Counted from the stretch's first letter, positions 39,464 through 49,233 are shown. The stretch: DNA of 64,000 bases from Ancylobacter sp. Lp-2 (GCF_020523795.1 NZ_JAJALI010000008.1:1-64000), one strand, 5' to 3'. Program-made: numbers and translations. The notes: generated by a model from the letters alone, not told the origin.

Positions 39464-40123
39464 CTATCTCTTCGGTGCCGCGAGGCCGAGCGTCTCGGCC
39501 ATGCGCACCAGATCGGCGAGGGAGCGGGCGCCCATCTTCTTCATCACATGACCCCGGTGAATCTTGACGGTGATCTCGCTGAGGCCGATTTCGGCCGCCA
39601 CCTGTTTGTTCATCAGGCCGGACGTGACGAGCGTCATGACTTCCTTCTCGCGCGCGGTAAGGGTTTCGTACAGTTCCTGCACCCCGGCGACCGCGCGGTC
39701 GGCCTGACGGCGGGTGCGGTCCTGCTCGATCGCGGCCGCGACGGCATCGAGAATGTCCTGGTCGCGAAAGGGCTTGGTGAGGAAGTCCACCGCCCCCGCC
39801 TTCATGGCCCGCACCGTCATCGGGATATCGCCATAGCCGGTCATGAAGATCACCGGCATGTTGAGCTCGCTGCGGACGAGCTGGGACTGGAAGTCGAGCC
39901 CGCTGACGCCGGGCAGACGAATGTCGAGCACAAGGCAGCGCGGCACGTCCGGCAGCCGCGCTGCGAGGAACTCCGCCGCGGAGCCGAACAGCTCGACACG
40001 CAGGCCGATGGAGCGGAACAGGCTGGAGAGCGCCTCGCGCAGGGGCTGGTCGTCGTCAACCACGATAACCAGAGGATCGATCGGTTCGGATGCGGCGCGG
40101 CGCGGCGGTGGGGTCGCAATCAC
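39464..40123 (-). CDS. FixJ-family response regulator (receiver plus LuxR-type HTH)
   Basis: A 219-residue regulator. The receiver (about 17-130) has Asp67 in [10 protein letters not shown] and the Lys in DFLTKPF; the C-terminal HTH (about 155-205) reads [12 protein letters not shown] and later [14 protein letters not shown]. The GTG start overlaps the stop of kinase 2 by four bases (GTGA, 40120-40123), making the two a coupled pair. It is the best candidate to bind the 16-bp palindromes near kinase 1 and poxB. Confidence 0.93.
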   Translation of the reverse strand: MIATPPPRRAASEPIDPLVIVVDDDQPLREALSSLFRSIGLRVELFGSAAEFLAARLPDVPRCLVLDIRLPGVSGLDFQSQLVRSELNMPVIFMTGYGDIPMTVRAMKAGAVDFLTKPFRDQDILDAVAAAIEQDRTRRQADRAVAGVQELYETLTAREKEVMTLVTSGLMNKQVAAEIGLSEITVKIHRGHVMKKMGARSLADLVRMAETLGLAAPKR

Positions 40124-41667
40124 GGGGTCGGCTCCTTGAGCGCGGGCAGAACCACACGGAACGTCATGCCGCCGTCGGCGTTCGGCATCGCGTCGATGCG
40201 GCCCATATGGGTCTCGATAATGGAACGGCAGATCGACAACCCCAACCCCATGCCCTGGGATTTGGAACTGTAGAATGGTTCGAACAGACGGGGCAGGTCT
40301 TCGGGCGCGACCCCGGTGCCCCGGTCGACGAACGCGATTTCGATCACCGGCTCGTCGGCGTCGTTTCGTCCCTGTCGCGACAGGATGGCGAGGGACCGGT
40401 CGCCGGACGCGCCATCCATCGCCTGCGCCGCATTGATCGCCAGATTGATCAGCACCTGCTGCAGCTGCACCCGGTCGCCCTTTACCGGTGGCAGCACCGG
40501 CGCCAGCCCGAGGCGGGGCTGCACGCCGTGGCGATGCAGCTCCCGCTCGATTATGGCGAGCGTCTCCTCGATCAGACTGTTGACCTCGATGGTCTCATGG
40601 CGGAGCTCGTCGCGGCGGGACAAAGCGCGCAGGCGCGCCACCACCTCGCTGGCGCGCCGTCCATTGGCAATCATCCGCTCGACGGAGGCGGTAGCCTCGC
40701 CGACGTCCGGTACCGGCCGGCGCAGCCAGCGCAACCCCGCCTCACCATTGGTGACCACCGCCGCCAGCGGCTGGTTCACCTCATGGGCGATCGAGGCCAT
40801 CAGCTGGCCGAGCGTCGCCACCCGCGTCACCTGGGACAGCTCGGCCTGGGCCTGGAGCAAACGCTCCTCGGCCCGCTTGCCGGCGGTGATGTCGTTATTG
40901 ATCTCCATCGTCGCCACAGGCCGGCCCTGTGGATCGCGGTGCTGCGACCAGCGGCTGGCGACCGTCACCTGCGCGCCGTCCTTGCAGGTATGGCGCAGCT
41001 CGCCCTCCCAGCGGGCATCGTGGTGCAGCTGCGCGTTCACGGCCTCGCGGGCCGACGGGAACACCGTGCGCAGCAGCTCGGTGGTCTTGCGCCCCACCGC
41101 CTCGTCCGATGACCAGCCATAGAGTTCCTCGGCGCCGCGGTTCCAATAGAGGATGGTGTCGGCGTCGTCGCGCACCAGTATGGCGTCGTGCGTCAGGTCG
41201 AGCAGCGCCGCCTGTCCGCGCATCATCTCGCGGGAACGGCTGTGGCGCAGCGACAGCAACGTGACCGCGACGATGGCGCTGATCGCGACGACGGCCCGCA
41301 CCACCGCCTGCGGATCGTAGCGCTCGCCATGGACGGCGATGAAGCTGCCTGCCGTCAGGCCGATGCAGATGGCGCCGACCAGCAGGATGCCGCGCGGGGT
41401 CAGCCGGTCGGCTGCCAGCATCACCACCGCGACGTAGAGCACGGCGATGGCGGTATCGAGCGGGGTCAGCGTGTCGATGGCGAAGATCACGACGGCCAGC
41501 AGCGCGGCGAGCGCCGGCGCCAGCGGCCGGCCGGGCCGGAGCAGGGCGGCGAGCCCGGTCGTCACCGCGGCGCTCCGCGACCCGGACGGCAGATAAAATA
41601 CAGGGGGGTAGGATGCAGCATCCACCCCTTGAGGGCCACGGTACAAATCATGGCGCCATGCTAGCAA
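40120..41667 (-). CDS. membrane-bound PAS sensor histidine kinase 2
   Basis: A 515-residue kinase: membrane domain (about 50-140, with [20 protein letters not shown], matching kinase 1), one PAS domain (about 155-262, [14 protein letters not shown]), HisKA with His295 in [10 protein letters not shown] and HATPase_c with [19 protein letters not shown]. There are no heme-type FixL signatures that I can confirm in the PAS. The start is probably the TTG at 41667, because AGGAG stands 7 bases before it; the ATG at 41659 is out of frame. It is coupled to the FixJ-type gene and divergent from poxB. Confidence 0.9.
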   Translation of the reverse strand: MLAWRHDLYRGPQGVDAASYPPVFYLPSGSRSAAVTTGLAALLRPGRPLAPALAALLAVVIFAIDTLTPLDTAIAVLYVAVVMLAADRLTPRGILLVGAICIGLTAGSFIAVHGERYDPQAVVRAVVAISAIVAVTLLSLRHSRSREMMRGQAALLDLTHDAILVRDDADTILYWNRGAEELYGWSSDEAVGRKTTELLRTVFPSAREAVNAQLHHDARWEGELRHTCKDGAQVTVASRWSQHRDPQGRPVATMEINNDITAGKRAEERLLQAQAELSQVTRVATLGQLMASIAHEVNQPLAAVVTNGEAGLRWLRRPVPDVGEATASVERMIANGRRASEVVARLRALSRRDELRHETIEVNSLIEETLAIIERELHRHGVQPRLGLAPVLPPVKGDRVQLQQVLINLAINAAQAMDGASGDRSLAILSRQGRNDADEPVIEIAFVDRGTGVAPEDLPRLFEPFYSSKSQGMGLGLSICRSIIETHMGRIDAMPNADGGMTFRVVLPALKEPTP

Positions 41668-41684
41668 ATTCCGACTCCTAAGGG

Positions 41685-41744
41685 CCTATACCTACGTATG
41701 TTTTTCATCGGCTCATCGTATGCCGGCGCAAGCAGATGTAGAAT
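41685..41744 (+). promoter_or_regulatory. second 16-bp palindrome and weak promoter upstream of poxB
   Basis: CCTATACCTACGTATG at 41685-41700 differs at two central bases from the site at 37067. On the plus strand TAGAAT at 41739-41744 could be a -10 with no good -35, as for an activated promoter. The palindrome centre would then be about 59 bases before the start of transcription, the same distance as at kinase 1. It also lies 18 bases before the kinase 2 start, so it may act on that gene as well. Confidence 0.45.
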
Positions 41745-41836
41745 TGAGCCGGAGACCAGATCGTCGATAGTCGTGCAGAGGACGGTGCCCGATGGTGCCG
41801 CCCGTTCGCCAAACCATCGCTTTTCGAGGACATGCC

Positions 41837-43570
41837 ATGAGCCGGAACATCGCCGACCTGACCATCGCGACCTTGGCCCAGATCGGGGTGAAGCGTGTGT
41901 ACGGCGTCGTGGGTGACAGCCTGAACGGCCTGACCGATGCCATCCGCCGCACCGACGGCATCGACTGGGTGCATGTGCGCCACGAGGAGGTCGCCGCCTT
42001 CGCCGCCGCCGGCGAGGCGGCCATCACCGGCGAACTGGCGGTGTGTGCCGGCTCCTGCGGGCCGGGCAATTTGCACCTGATCAACGGCCTGTTCGACGCG
42101 CAGCGCTCGCGCGTGCCGGTGCTTGCCATCGCGGCGCAGATCCCCTCCTCGGAGATCGGCGGCGGCTATTTCCAGGAGACGCACCCGCAGAACCTGTTCC
42201 GCGAATGCTCGGTCTATTGCGAGCTGGTGTCCGACCCGGCGCAGATGCCCTTCGTGCTGGAAAACGCCATCCGCGCCGCCATCGGCCAGCGCGGCGTCGC
42301 GGTGGTGGTGATACCGGGCGACATCGCGCTGAAGCCGGCGCCGGCCAAACCCATCTCCGCCAATGCCGGCCTCAAGCCGCGCGCGCCGGTGGTGACGCCC
42401 GCCGAGGAAGAGATCGCCGCGCTCGCCGCGCTGCTCAACGGCGCCGAGCGGGTGACGCTGTTCTGCGGGCGAGGCTGCGCCGGTGCGCATGCCCCGCTGA
42501 TGGCGCTGGCGGAGAAGCTGAAGAGCCCGATCGTGCATGCGCTGGGCGGCAAGGAGCATGTCGAATACGACAATCCCTATGATGTCGGCATGACCGGATT
42601 CATCGGCTTTGCCTCCGGCTATGAGGCGATGCACGCTTGCGACGTGCTGCTGCTGCTCGGCACCGACTTTCCCTACAAGCAGTTCCTGCCGACCGGCGTC
42701 CGGATCGCGCAGGTCGACATCCGCCCAGAGCAGCTCGGCCGGCGCTGCGCGCTGGAACTCGGCCTCGTCGGCGACGTGGAGGCGACGCTCGACGCGCTGA
42801 TCCCCAGGCTCGCCGTCAACGAGGACCGCACCCATCTCGACGAGGCGGTGGCGCGCTATCGCAAGTCGCGCAAGGGGCTGGACGATCTCGCCACCGGCAC
42901 GCCGGGCAACAAGCCGATCCACCCGCAATATCTCGCCCGCCTCGTCAGCGAGGCGGCGGCGGAGGACGCGGCGTTCACCTTCGACGTCGGCACCCCGACC
43001 ATCTGGGCGGCGCGCTATCTCACGATGAACGGCAAGCGGCGCATGGTCGGCTCGCTGGTGCACGGCTCGATGGCCAATGCCATGCCGCAGGCGATCGGCA
43101 TCCAGGCGGCGCAGAAGGGCCGGCAGGTGGTCTCGCTGTCCGGCGATGGCGGCTTCACCATGCTGATGGGCGACCTCATCACCTTGAGGCAGGAAAAGCT
43201 GCCGGTGAAGGTGGTGATCTTCAACAATGGTACGCTCGGCTTCGTGGCGCTGGAGATGAAGGCGAACGGCTTCGTGGAGATCGGCACCAACCTCGAAAAC
43301 CCGGATTTCGCGGCGATGGCGCGGGCCATGGGCATCCATGGCGTACGGGTGGAGGATCCCGGCGACCTGCCAGGAGCTATCGCCGAGGCGTTCGCCCATG
43401 ACGGGCCGGCGGTACTGGACGTCGTCACCGCGACGCAGGAGCTTTCCATGCCGCCGACCATCGAGCTGGAGCAGGCCAAGGGCTTCGGCCTGTGGATGAT
43501 CCGCGCGGTGATGAGCGGGCGCGGCGACCAGGTGCTCGATCTCGCCAAGACAAACCTGCTGCGGCGCTGA
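41837..43570 (+). CDS. poxB: pyruvate dehydrogenase (quinone), PoxB type
   Basis: A 577-residue ThDP- and FAD-dependent enzyme that oxidises pyruvate to acetate and CO2 and passes electrons to quinone at the membrane. Glu50 in [10 protein letters not shown] activates ThDP, the motif [10 protein letters not shown] to FNNGTLGF binds it, and the C-terminal [19 protein letters not shown] matches the membrane-binding alpha-peptide of E. coli PoxB. Start at ATG 41837 behind GAGGAC; 15 more codons are open upstream. It is divergent from the kinase/FixJ pair, which suggests control by it, and is followed by a strong hairpin. Confidence 0.93.
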   Translation: MSRNIADLTIATLAQIGVKRVYGVVGDSLNGLTDAIRRTDGIDWVHVRHEEVAAFAAAGEAAITGELAVCAGSCGPGNLHLINGLFDAQRSRVPVLAIAAQIPSSEIGGGYFQETHPQNLFRECSVYCELVSDPAQMPFVLENAIRAAIGQRGVAVVVIPGDIALKPAPAKPISANAGLKPRAPVVTPAEEEIAALAALLNGAERVTLFCGRGCAGAHAPLMALAEKLKSPIVHALGGKEHVEYDNPYDVGMTGFIGFASGYEAMHACDVLLLLGTDFPYKQFLPTGVRIAQVDIRPEQLGRRCALELGLVGDVEATLDALIPRLAVNEDRTHLDEAVARYRKSRKGLDDLATGTPGNKPIHPQYLARLVSEAAAEDAAFTFDVGTPTIWAARYLTMNGKRRMVGSLVHGSMANAMPQAIGIQAAQKGRQVVSLSGDGGFTMLMGDLITLRQEKLPVKVVIFNNGTLGFVALEMKANGFVEIGTNLENPDFAAMARAMGIHGVRVEDPGDLPGAIAEAFAHDGPAVLDVVTATQELSMPPTIELEQAKGFGLWMIRAVMSGRGDQVLDLAKTNLLRR

Positions 43571-43648
43571 CATGGCTGCCGCCGCGCCGGGGGCGGCATG
43601 GCGGCGACCCGTTCCCGCGATCCGGCGCGGGGCATGAGACCAAATGAA

Positions 43649-43681
43649 ACGGGGCGGCAAGCCGAAAGCTTGCCGCCCCGT
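43649..43681. terminator. bidirectional hairpin terminator between poxB and the hydrolase
   Basis: ACGGGGCGGCAAGC, loop CGAAA, GCTTGCCGCCCCGT: a perfect 14-bp stem between two convergent genes. The T run is poor on both sides (TTCGT on the plus strand, TTTCATTT further out on the minus strand), but the stem is very stable and well placed. Confidence 0.75.
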
Positions 43682-43701
43682 TCGTATCGATGGAAGTCGG
43701 C

Positions 43702-44538
43702 TCAGCCCTGGATGAAGGCGAGCAGGTCGGCGTTCAGCACCTCGGGATGGGTGGTGAGCATGCCGTGCGGGTAGCCCTCATAGATCTTCAGCGTGCCGTT
43801 CTTCACCAGCTTGACCGACTTCAGGCCGGCGTCCTTGTAGGGCACGATCTGGTCGTCGTCGCCGTGCAGCACCAGAACCGGCACCGAGATCGCCTTGAGG
43901 TCCTCGGTCTGATCGGTCTCGGAGAACGCCTTGATGCCCTCGTAATGCGCCTTGGCGCTGCCGATCATGCCCTGGCGCCACCAATTGTCGATCACGCCCT
44001 GCGAAACCTTCGCGCCTTCACGGTTGAAGCCGTAGAAGGGGCCGGCCGGCAGGTCGATGAAGAACTGCGCGCGATTGGCGGCGAGCGCGGCGCGCAGGCC
44101 GTCGAACACCTCGATCGGCAACCCTTCGGGATTGGCTTCGGTCTTCAGCATCAGCGGCGGCACGGCGGAGACCAGCACCGCCTTGGCGACGCGGCCGGCC
44201 GGTTCGCCGTGCTTGGCGACATAGCGGGCGACTTCGCCGCCGCCGGTGGAATGGCCGATATGGACGGCGTTCTTCAGGTCTAGATGCTCGACTACCGCGA
44301 AGGCGTCGGCGGCGTAGTGGTCCATGTCGTGGCCGTCGGAGACCTGCGACGAGCGGCCATGGCCGCGGCGATCATGGGCGACGACGCGGAAGCCCTTCTG
44401 CACGAAGAACAGCAGCTGGGCGTCCCAATCGTCGGACGACAGCGGCCAGCCATGGTGGAAGACGATCGGCTGGGCATCCTTCGGGCCCCAGTCCTTGAAG
44501 AAGATCTCGACGCCGTCCTTGGTGGTGACGAAAGGCAT
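43702..44538 (-). CDS. alpha/beta hydrolase, non-heme chloroperoxidase / arylesterase type
   Basis: A 278-residue alpha/beta hydrolase. The oxyanion motif HHGWPLSS, the nucleophile Ser97 in [10 protein letters not shown], the acid Asp near GDDDQIVPY and the catalytic His in [10 protein letters not shown] are all visible. Members of this branch act as esterases and, in the presence of acetate and peroxide, as perhydrolases or cofactor-free haloperoxidases. It is convergent with poxB, which makes acetate. The natural substrate is not known. Confidence 0.9.
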   Translation of the reverse strand: MPFVTTKDGVEIFFKDWGPKDAQPIVFHHGWPLSSDDWDAQLLFFVQKGFRVVAHDRRGHGRSSQVSDGHDMDHYAADAFAVVEHLDLKNAVHIGHSTGGGEVARYVAKHGEPAGRVAKAVLVSAVPPLMLKTEANPEGLPIEVFDGLRAALAANRAQFFIDLPAGPFYGFNREGAKVSQGVIDNWWRQGMIGSAKAHYEGIKAFSETDQTEDLKAISVPVLVLHGDDDQIVPYKDAGLKSVKLVKNGTLKIYEGYPHGMLTTHPEVLNADLLAFIQG

Positions 44539-44757
44539 GGTTGCAATCCTTCGATCTGGCGATAAGGCGACGGTGGAAAGGCAAGCTGCAAAGCACCGCC
44601 GGGTGGCGCGAAAGGTAGAGCGAACGACGCGACCGGTACGTGACGAATGAACGCCCGCTATCGCGAATGCCCGCCGGCGAGCGGAATTGGGAAACCGGTG
44701 TCGTCCCGTCCGTCTCAGCCAGGAAGATAGGCCGCCGCGCGGCGCGTTGGCTATTGG

Positions 44758-44808
44758 CGTTCACGCAATGAATATCGTGTTATGTTGCGATGTTCATTGC
44801 AGTGAACG
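44758..44808. repeat. near-perfect 15-bp inverted repeat with 20-bp spacer
   Basis: CGTTCACGCAATGAA (44758-44772) pairs with TTCATTGCAGTGAACG (44793-44808), with a single bulged base. It lies 14 bases beyond the stop of the CDF gene and about 220 bases before the start of the hydrolase. No T run follows. A large operator or a 3' RNA hairpin are both possible. Confidence 0.45.
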
Positions 44809-44822
44809 TGTGGTTGCCGAAT

Positions 44823-45773
44823 CTAGAGTCGCTGAGGCGCCTCGGCGGCGCGGAGCGCGGCATCCTCGATCTGGATGGTGAGGTGCGACAGGCCGAAGCC
44901 GGCCTGCATCGCCGCCTGCGCCGCGGCGAGGGTGTCGCGGGCGCGGGCCATGTCGCTGATCACGACATGGCCGCTCATCGCGTCCATACCGGAGGTCAGC
45001 GTCCAGACGTGGAGGTCGTGCACCGCCTCGACACCCTCGATGGCGATGAGCGCTGCCTCGATCCGGGCGAGGTCGATGTCGGGCGGCGTGCCCTCCATGA
45101 GGATGTGCACGGCACCCTTCAGCAGGATCCAGGTGCGCGGCACGATGAACAGGCCGATGCCGGCGCCGACGATCGGGTCGACCAGCGTCCAGCCGGTCAG
45201 CATGACGATGACTGCCGCCAGGATGACGCCGAGCGAGCCGAGCATGTCGGCCAGCACCTCGAAATAGGCGCCCTTGACGTTGAGGCTCTCGTTCGAGCCC
45301 GCCGACAGCAGGCGCATGCTGATGAGGTTCACCGCCAGGCCGGCGATGGCCACCGCCAGCATCGGGCCGCCGATGATCTCCGGCGGGGCGACCAGGCGCT
45401 GCCAGGCCTCGTAGAGGATGAAAACGGTCACCACCAGCAGCACGACGGCGTTGGCGAGCGCCGCCAGCACCTCCATGCGGACATAACCATAGCTGTTGCG
45501 CGGGGTGGCGGGGCGCTCGGCGAAGCGGATGGCGACCAGAGCCAGCACCAGGCCGCCGGCATCGGTGAGCATGTGCGCGGCATCGGCGACCAGCGCCAGG
45601 CTACCGGTCCACAGGCCGCCGACGACCTCGACGATCATGAAGGAGAAGGTCAGCGCCAGCGCGAGATAGAGCGAGCGCTTGTGCCGTCCGCCGGCGGTCA
45701 TGAGGGCGGCGGCATCGCCATGCGAATGCCCGCCGCCACGCGAATGCCCGCTGCCATGCGCATGTTCCGCCAC
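44823..45773 (-). CDS. zinc-type CDF exporter with His-rich N-terminus
   Basis: A 316-residue cation diffusion facilitator of the CzcD/ZitB type. The N-terminus AEHAHGSGHSRGGGHSHGD is His-rich and cytosolic. Helix 2 has HMLTDAGG and helix 5 has FEVLADMLGS, giving His/Asp and Asp ligands, and the C-terminal domain ends in LSHLTIQIEDA. It should expel zinc, cadmium or cobalt. The GTG at 45773 is chosen because GGGGAGAG stands just before it; the 129 codons of open frame upstream overlap no real gene and look non-coding. Confidence 0.88.
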   Translation of the reverse strand: MAEHAHGSGHSRGGGHSHGDAAALMTAGGRHKRSLYLALALTFSFMIVEVVGGLWTGSLALVADAAHMLTDAGGLVLALVAIRFAERPATPRNSYGYVRMEVLAALANAVVLLVVTVFILYEAWQRLVAPPEIIGGPMLAVAIAGLAVNLISMRLLSAGSNESLNVKGAYFEVLADMLGSLGVILAAVIVMLTGWTLVDPIVGAGIGLFIVPRTWILLKGAVHILMEGTPPDIDLARIEAALIAIEGVEAVHDLHVWTLTSGMDAMSGHVVISDMARARDTLAAAQAAMQAGFGLSHLTIQIEDAALRAAEAPQRL

Positions 45774-45889
45774 CGCGCTCTCCCCGCTGCCCTGCTTCCC
45801 CGCGCGCGCCACGTTGCGCCGGCCGGCGATGGTAATCGATTTCCTGTGACACGCATGCGTGCGACGGCGGGACGACGGCCGGCAGAGGT

Positions 45890-46678
45890 TCAGGGATTGC
45901 GTGAGAGCATGAGCGTGGTGCGATCTTCCGGCACCTTCAGCCAGCTGCCGTCCTCCTGCGCGGCGAAGCGCAGCGGCTCGCCGGTATCGCCCAGCAGCAG
46001 CAGGTCGCCGGCATCCAGCCGCCAGCGCTCGCGCGCGGTCTTGCCGAATAGCGCGGCGCACCCATCGTCCGGGATCAGCGGATAGTCGCCGTCGCCAATC
46101 GGCTGCTCGCCGAACATCACGGTACAGAATGGCTGGTCCGGCCCACGCGACAGCCGCCACAGCCCGAACAAATCGGCCGGCTGCGCCTGCGGCGCCGCCT
46201 GCACCAGGCGCGGATTGACCAGGAAATATACCCCGTCGCGCTCACGCAGCGCTTCCCAGCTGCCTCCGGCGCCTTCGGTGAACTCCGCCACCAGCTTGCC
46301 GGAGGCGGCGTGCAGGCGGATCGAATCCCCCGGTCCCGGCGACCAGGAGGCGATGTCGGCGGCGAAGGTGATCTGTTCGGCGCAGGCGGGACGGTCGAGC
46401 TCCACGGCGAACAGCGGGTGGCCGATGCCCGCCGGCGCCCGGGCGGGTTTGGCGGCCAGCCTCAGCGGGCAGATGCGGTCGCCGTCTGCATTGGTGAGCT
46501 GGTAGGCGTCCGCCAGCCGACGCGCCACTGTGGCGGGAGTCTCCGGCGCGGTATCCGGCTCAGGTGCTTCCTTGGTCGTCGCATCCTGCGCGACGGCGGG
46601 CGGGGTCGCCGCGAACAGGCCTCCGAGCCCGGCGAGCAGCAGGGCGGTGGGGAGGACGAGGTCGCGGCGGCGCCTCAT
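45890..46678 (-). CDS. exported AprI/Inh-like metalloprotease inhibitor domain protein
   Basis: A 262-residue protein with a signal peptide (LVLPTALLLAGLGGLFAATPPAVA, cleavage near residue 30; hydrophobic part quoted in pieces of the first 30 residues). A Pro/Glu/Thr-rich linker follows, then two beta-rich repeats, about 48-155 and 165-260. The second, with LFGLWRLSR...CTVMF, DDGCAALFG and RWRLDAGDLLLL, fits the AprI/Inh lipocalin-like inhibitor fold; the first, with RICPLRLAAKP, is a weaker version. Such proteins protect the periplasm from the cell's own alkaline metalloproteases. No such protease is in the window. Confidence 0.75.
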   Translation of the reverse strand: MRRRRDLVLPTALLLAGLGGLFAATPPAVAQDATTKEAPEPDTAPETPATVARRLADAYQLTNADGDRICPLRLAAKPARAPAGIGHPLFAVELDRPACAEQITFAADIASWSPGPGDSIRLHAASGKLVAEFTEGAGGSWEALRERDGVYFLVNPRLVQAAPQAQPADLFGLWRLSRGPDQPFCTVMFGEQPIGDGDYPLIPDDGCAALFGKTARERWRLDAGDLLLLGDTGEPLRFAAQEDGSWLKVPEDRTTLMLSRNP

Positions 46679-46686
46679 GACCGGCC

Positions 46687-47691
46687 TCAGCCCTTGACCG
46701 GCGGCCAGGGCGTTTCCGCCACCGGGGTCAGCGGCGGCTGGCCGGCCGCCCAGGCGAGCAGATTGTCGACCACCAGCTGACCCATGGCGTCGCGGGTGAG
46801 CTGCGTCGCGGAGGCGACATGCGGCAGCAGCACGACATTGTCGAGGGCGATCAGCGCCTCCGGCACGTTCGGTTCATGGGCGAAGACGTCGAGGCCGGCG
46901 GCGAGGATGGTGCCGTCCTGCAGCGCGGCGATCAGCGCCTCCTCGTCCACCACCGAGCCGCGCGCGACATTGATCAGCACGCCGCGCGGGCCGAGGGCCG
47001 CGAGCACCTCGGCGTTGATCATCCGATCGGTGGCAGCGCCGCCCGGCACGATGACGATGAGGGTGTCGACGTCGCGCGCCAGGGCGAGGAGGTCGGGATA
47101 GTGGGGATAATCGACGCCCTCGGCCGGGCGCCGGCTGTGATAGGCGATGGGACGGCCGAAACCCTCGAGCCGCCGGGCGATCGCCTTGCCGATGCGGCCC
47201 ATGCCGACAATGCCGATGGAGCGGTCGCGCAGCGTCGCGGTGAGCGGGTAGGCGCCGGCCGGCCATTTGCCGGCGCGCAGATGGCGCTCGGCCTGCGGCA
47301 GTCGGCGAATGGCGGCGAGCGTCAGCGCGAGGGAGAGGTCGGCGACCTCGTCGTCGAGCACGCCCGGCGTGTTGGTGACGACCACGCCCCGCTTGCCGGC
47401 GGCCGGCGCATCGACGGAATCGTAGCCGACGCCGAAATTCGAGACGATTTCCAGCTGCGGCAGGGCATCCATCAGCTCGGCGGTGACGCGGCGGCGGGCG
47501 GTGGCGCCGACCCCGGTGGCGACGGCGCGGATGCGCGGCCCGGCCTGCACCAGCACCGCGTCGCCGTCCGGGCCGTCGAGCCGGTGCACCACGAAATGTT
47601 CGGTGAGCTGGGCCTCGATCATCGGCATCAGCGGTCCGGTCTGCAGAAGCTCGATGCGGCCGGAGGAGGGGGCGGTCGGGGATTCGGACAT
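46687..47691 (-). CDS. D-isomer 2-hydroxyacid dehydrogenase (glyoxylate/hydroxypyruvate reductase-like)
   Basis: A 334-residue NAD(P)-dependent dehydrogenase. The nucleotide motif GMGRIGKAIARRLEGFG, the catalytic Arg in NVARGSVVDE, the Glu in FAHEPNVPE and the His in LLPHVASAT are present. The HSRRPAEGV stretch after the Rossmann motif favours NADPH, as in GhrA/GhrB-like hydroxypyruvate reductases. ATG 47691 follows AAGGAG. Given the glyoxylate genes in the first 3 kb a link is possible, but this gene is far from them and ends next to the AprI-like gene. Confidence 0.88.
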   Translation of the reverse strand: MSESPTAPSSGRIELLQTGPLMPMIEAQLTEHFVVHRLDGPDGDAVLVQAGPRIRAVATGVGATARRRVTAELMDALPQLEIVSNFGVGYDSVDAPAAGKRGVVVTNTPGVLDDEVADLSLALTLAAIRRLPQAERHLRAGKWPAGAYPLTATLRDRSIGIVGMGRIGKAIARRLEGFGRPIAYHSRRPAEGVDYPHYPDLLALARDVDTLIVIVPGGAATDRMINAEVLAALGPRGVLINVARGSVVDEEALIAALQDGTILAAGLDVFAHEPNVPEALIALDNVVLLPHVASATQLTRDAMGQLVVDNLLAWAAGQPPLTPVAETPWPPVKG

Positions 47692-47950
47692 GTCAGGCTC
47701 CTTCACGTCGGCGGCTATTCGTCACCAAAGCACCGGCGCTGGCAATCCGTCTTGTGCAGGGGCGACCGGCTCCTGCCGGAAGCAGGGCTGTGGACAAGCC
47801 TGTGGATGGCGCGTGCATCACGACATGGCAGCGGCGCCGTTCGGGTGGCGCTTCGGGTGGTTATGCGCGACCTCGGCGGACGGCCGGCACCGCGTTGCCA
47901 CGCGGCGGCGGGGCGACCGGTTGTCGGAGGGCGCTACGCCGAAGCCGGGG

Positions 47951-48439
47951 CTAAGCCGGCTCCTCCACTTCGTCGGGCTGCTCGTCGAGATCGGGGTTCT
48001 CGGCGCCGAGCTTGAGCGAGAGGTTCTTCTCGATCCGCCGCAGCAGCTTGCGCAGGCGCTTGCGGTCCTTGCCGTCGATGCCACCGGTCATGGTGTCCTC
48101 GAGCGAGTCCCAGATGTCGTCGATGGCGCCGGCGCGGGTGCGGCCCTCGTCGGTGAGATGCACCCGTACCAGCCGGGCGTCGGTATCGGAGGCCTTGCGG
48201 ACCAGCAGGCCCTGCGCCGCCAACCGCCCCACCGTCTTGGAGGCGGTGGGCGGACGCACGCGTAGCGCGCCGGCGAGCTCGGACATGGTGCGGCCGTCAA
48301 GGTCGAACAGCAGCTTTAGGACGGTCTCCTGGCCCGGAAACAGCCCAAGCTCCTGGAGCCGTCGCGCGGCGAGCGCGCGCTGCAGACGCGCGGCGTGTTG
48401 CAGGCGAAGACCGATGCTCTTGTCGAACCCGTCCTTCAT
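47951..48439 (-). CDS. MarR-family transcriptional regulator
   Basis: A 162-residue regulator with a winged HTH (about 50-100): TMSELAGALRVRPPTASKTV for the recognition part and DTDARLVRVHLTDEG for the wing. The C-terminus is very acidic (NPDLDEQPDEVEEPA). ATG 48439 is used; a start at 48487 would add 16 residues. It follows the flavodoxin-fold reductase on the same strand by 104 bases, a usual pairing of MarR proteins with quinone or drug response genes. Confidence 0.88.
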   Translation of the reverse strand: MKDGFDKSIGLRLQHAARLQRALAARRLQELGLFPGQETVLKLLFDLDGRTMSELAGALRVRPPTASKTVGRLAAQGLLVRKASDTDARLVRVHLTDEGRTRAGAIDDIWDSLEDTMTGGIDGKDRKRLRKLLRRIEKNLSLKLGAENPDLDEQPDEVEEPA

Positions 48440-48543
48440 GGGGGCGTCCCGTCGACCGCATGGCGGCAACAACCATTGTTGCAGCAAAAACAGCGTGTCG
48501 TGACAGGAACATGGCGGGAAACGCCGATTTCGTCAAAATCTTG

Positions 48544-49146
48544 CTAGGTGCCCGCATTTTTAAGCCGGGCGAAGCGTTCCTCGACCCGGCTAAGGAACGC
48601 TTCGCGCTTGTCCAGGCTGACCGAATCCATGCCATGCAACGCCATCCAGAGCTTGCGCGCGCGGGGATGGATGATGCCGCCAATGCCGTCGAGCAGGATC
48701 CGGCGCCCCGGCTGTCCGATCCAGCACCACCAGAACCACGGCGAGCCCAGCGTCGAGACGGCGGCGATCAGCCGGATGTTGGTGAGGTGCCGTTCCAGCG
48801 GCCGGAACGGCTTGGGCATACCGAAGGTCTCGAACGGCACCAGCACGCGGTCGAGCCAGCCTTTCAGCATCGCCGGCGGGCCATACCACCAGGTCGGGGC
48901 GACGAAGATCAGCGCGTCGGCGGCCTTCACCCGGTCGAGATGCTCGGCGACGTTGACGCGGTTGAGCCCCGGCGTGTGGTAGTGGCGCCGCTCCTCCTCG
49001 GTGAGGGCGGGCTGGAAGCCGTCGGCATAGAGATCGATCAGGTCGGCCTCGTGGCCGGCGCGGGCGAGACCGCGCAGCACCGCGTCGCGCAGCGCCGCGC
49101 CGTAGCTGTCCGGCACCGGATGGCAGAAGACGACGAGCGCGCGCAT
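48544..49146 (-). CDS. flavodoxin-fold NAD(P)H:quinone oxidoreductase
   Basis: A 200-residue FMN/FAD protein of the NQO1/KefF family. The N-terminal VVFCHPVPDSYGAAL binds the flavin phosphate and the segment FVAPTWWYGPPAMLKGWLDR is the family hallmark at the active site. It would reduce quinones or similar electrophiles by two electrons. It lies between the FAD oxidase of the catabolic cluster and the MarR gene; which of the two it belongs with is not clear. Confidence 0.88.
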   Translation of the reverse strand: MRALVVFCHPVPDSYGAALRDAVLRGLARAGHEADLIDLYADGFQPALTEEERRHYHTPGLNRVNVAEHLDRVKAADALIFVAPTWWYGPPAMLKGWLDRVLVPFETFGMPKPFRPLERHLTNIRLIAAVSTLGSPWFWWCWIGQPGRRILLDGIGGIIHPRARKLWMALHGMDSVSLDKREAFLSRVEERFARLKNAGT

Positions 49147-49233
49147 GGTTTCCTCAGGCTAACGATTTCCGCCGGCAAGGTTCGCCCGTGCCGCGGCGGT
49201 CTTCAGGTAAGGCGGGATTCGACGGGCCAATTT

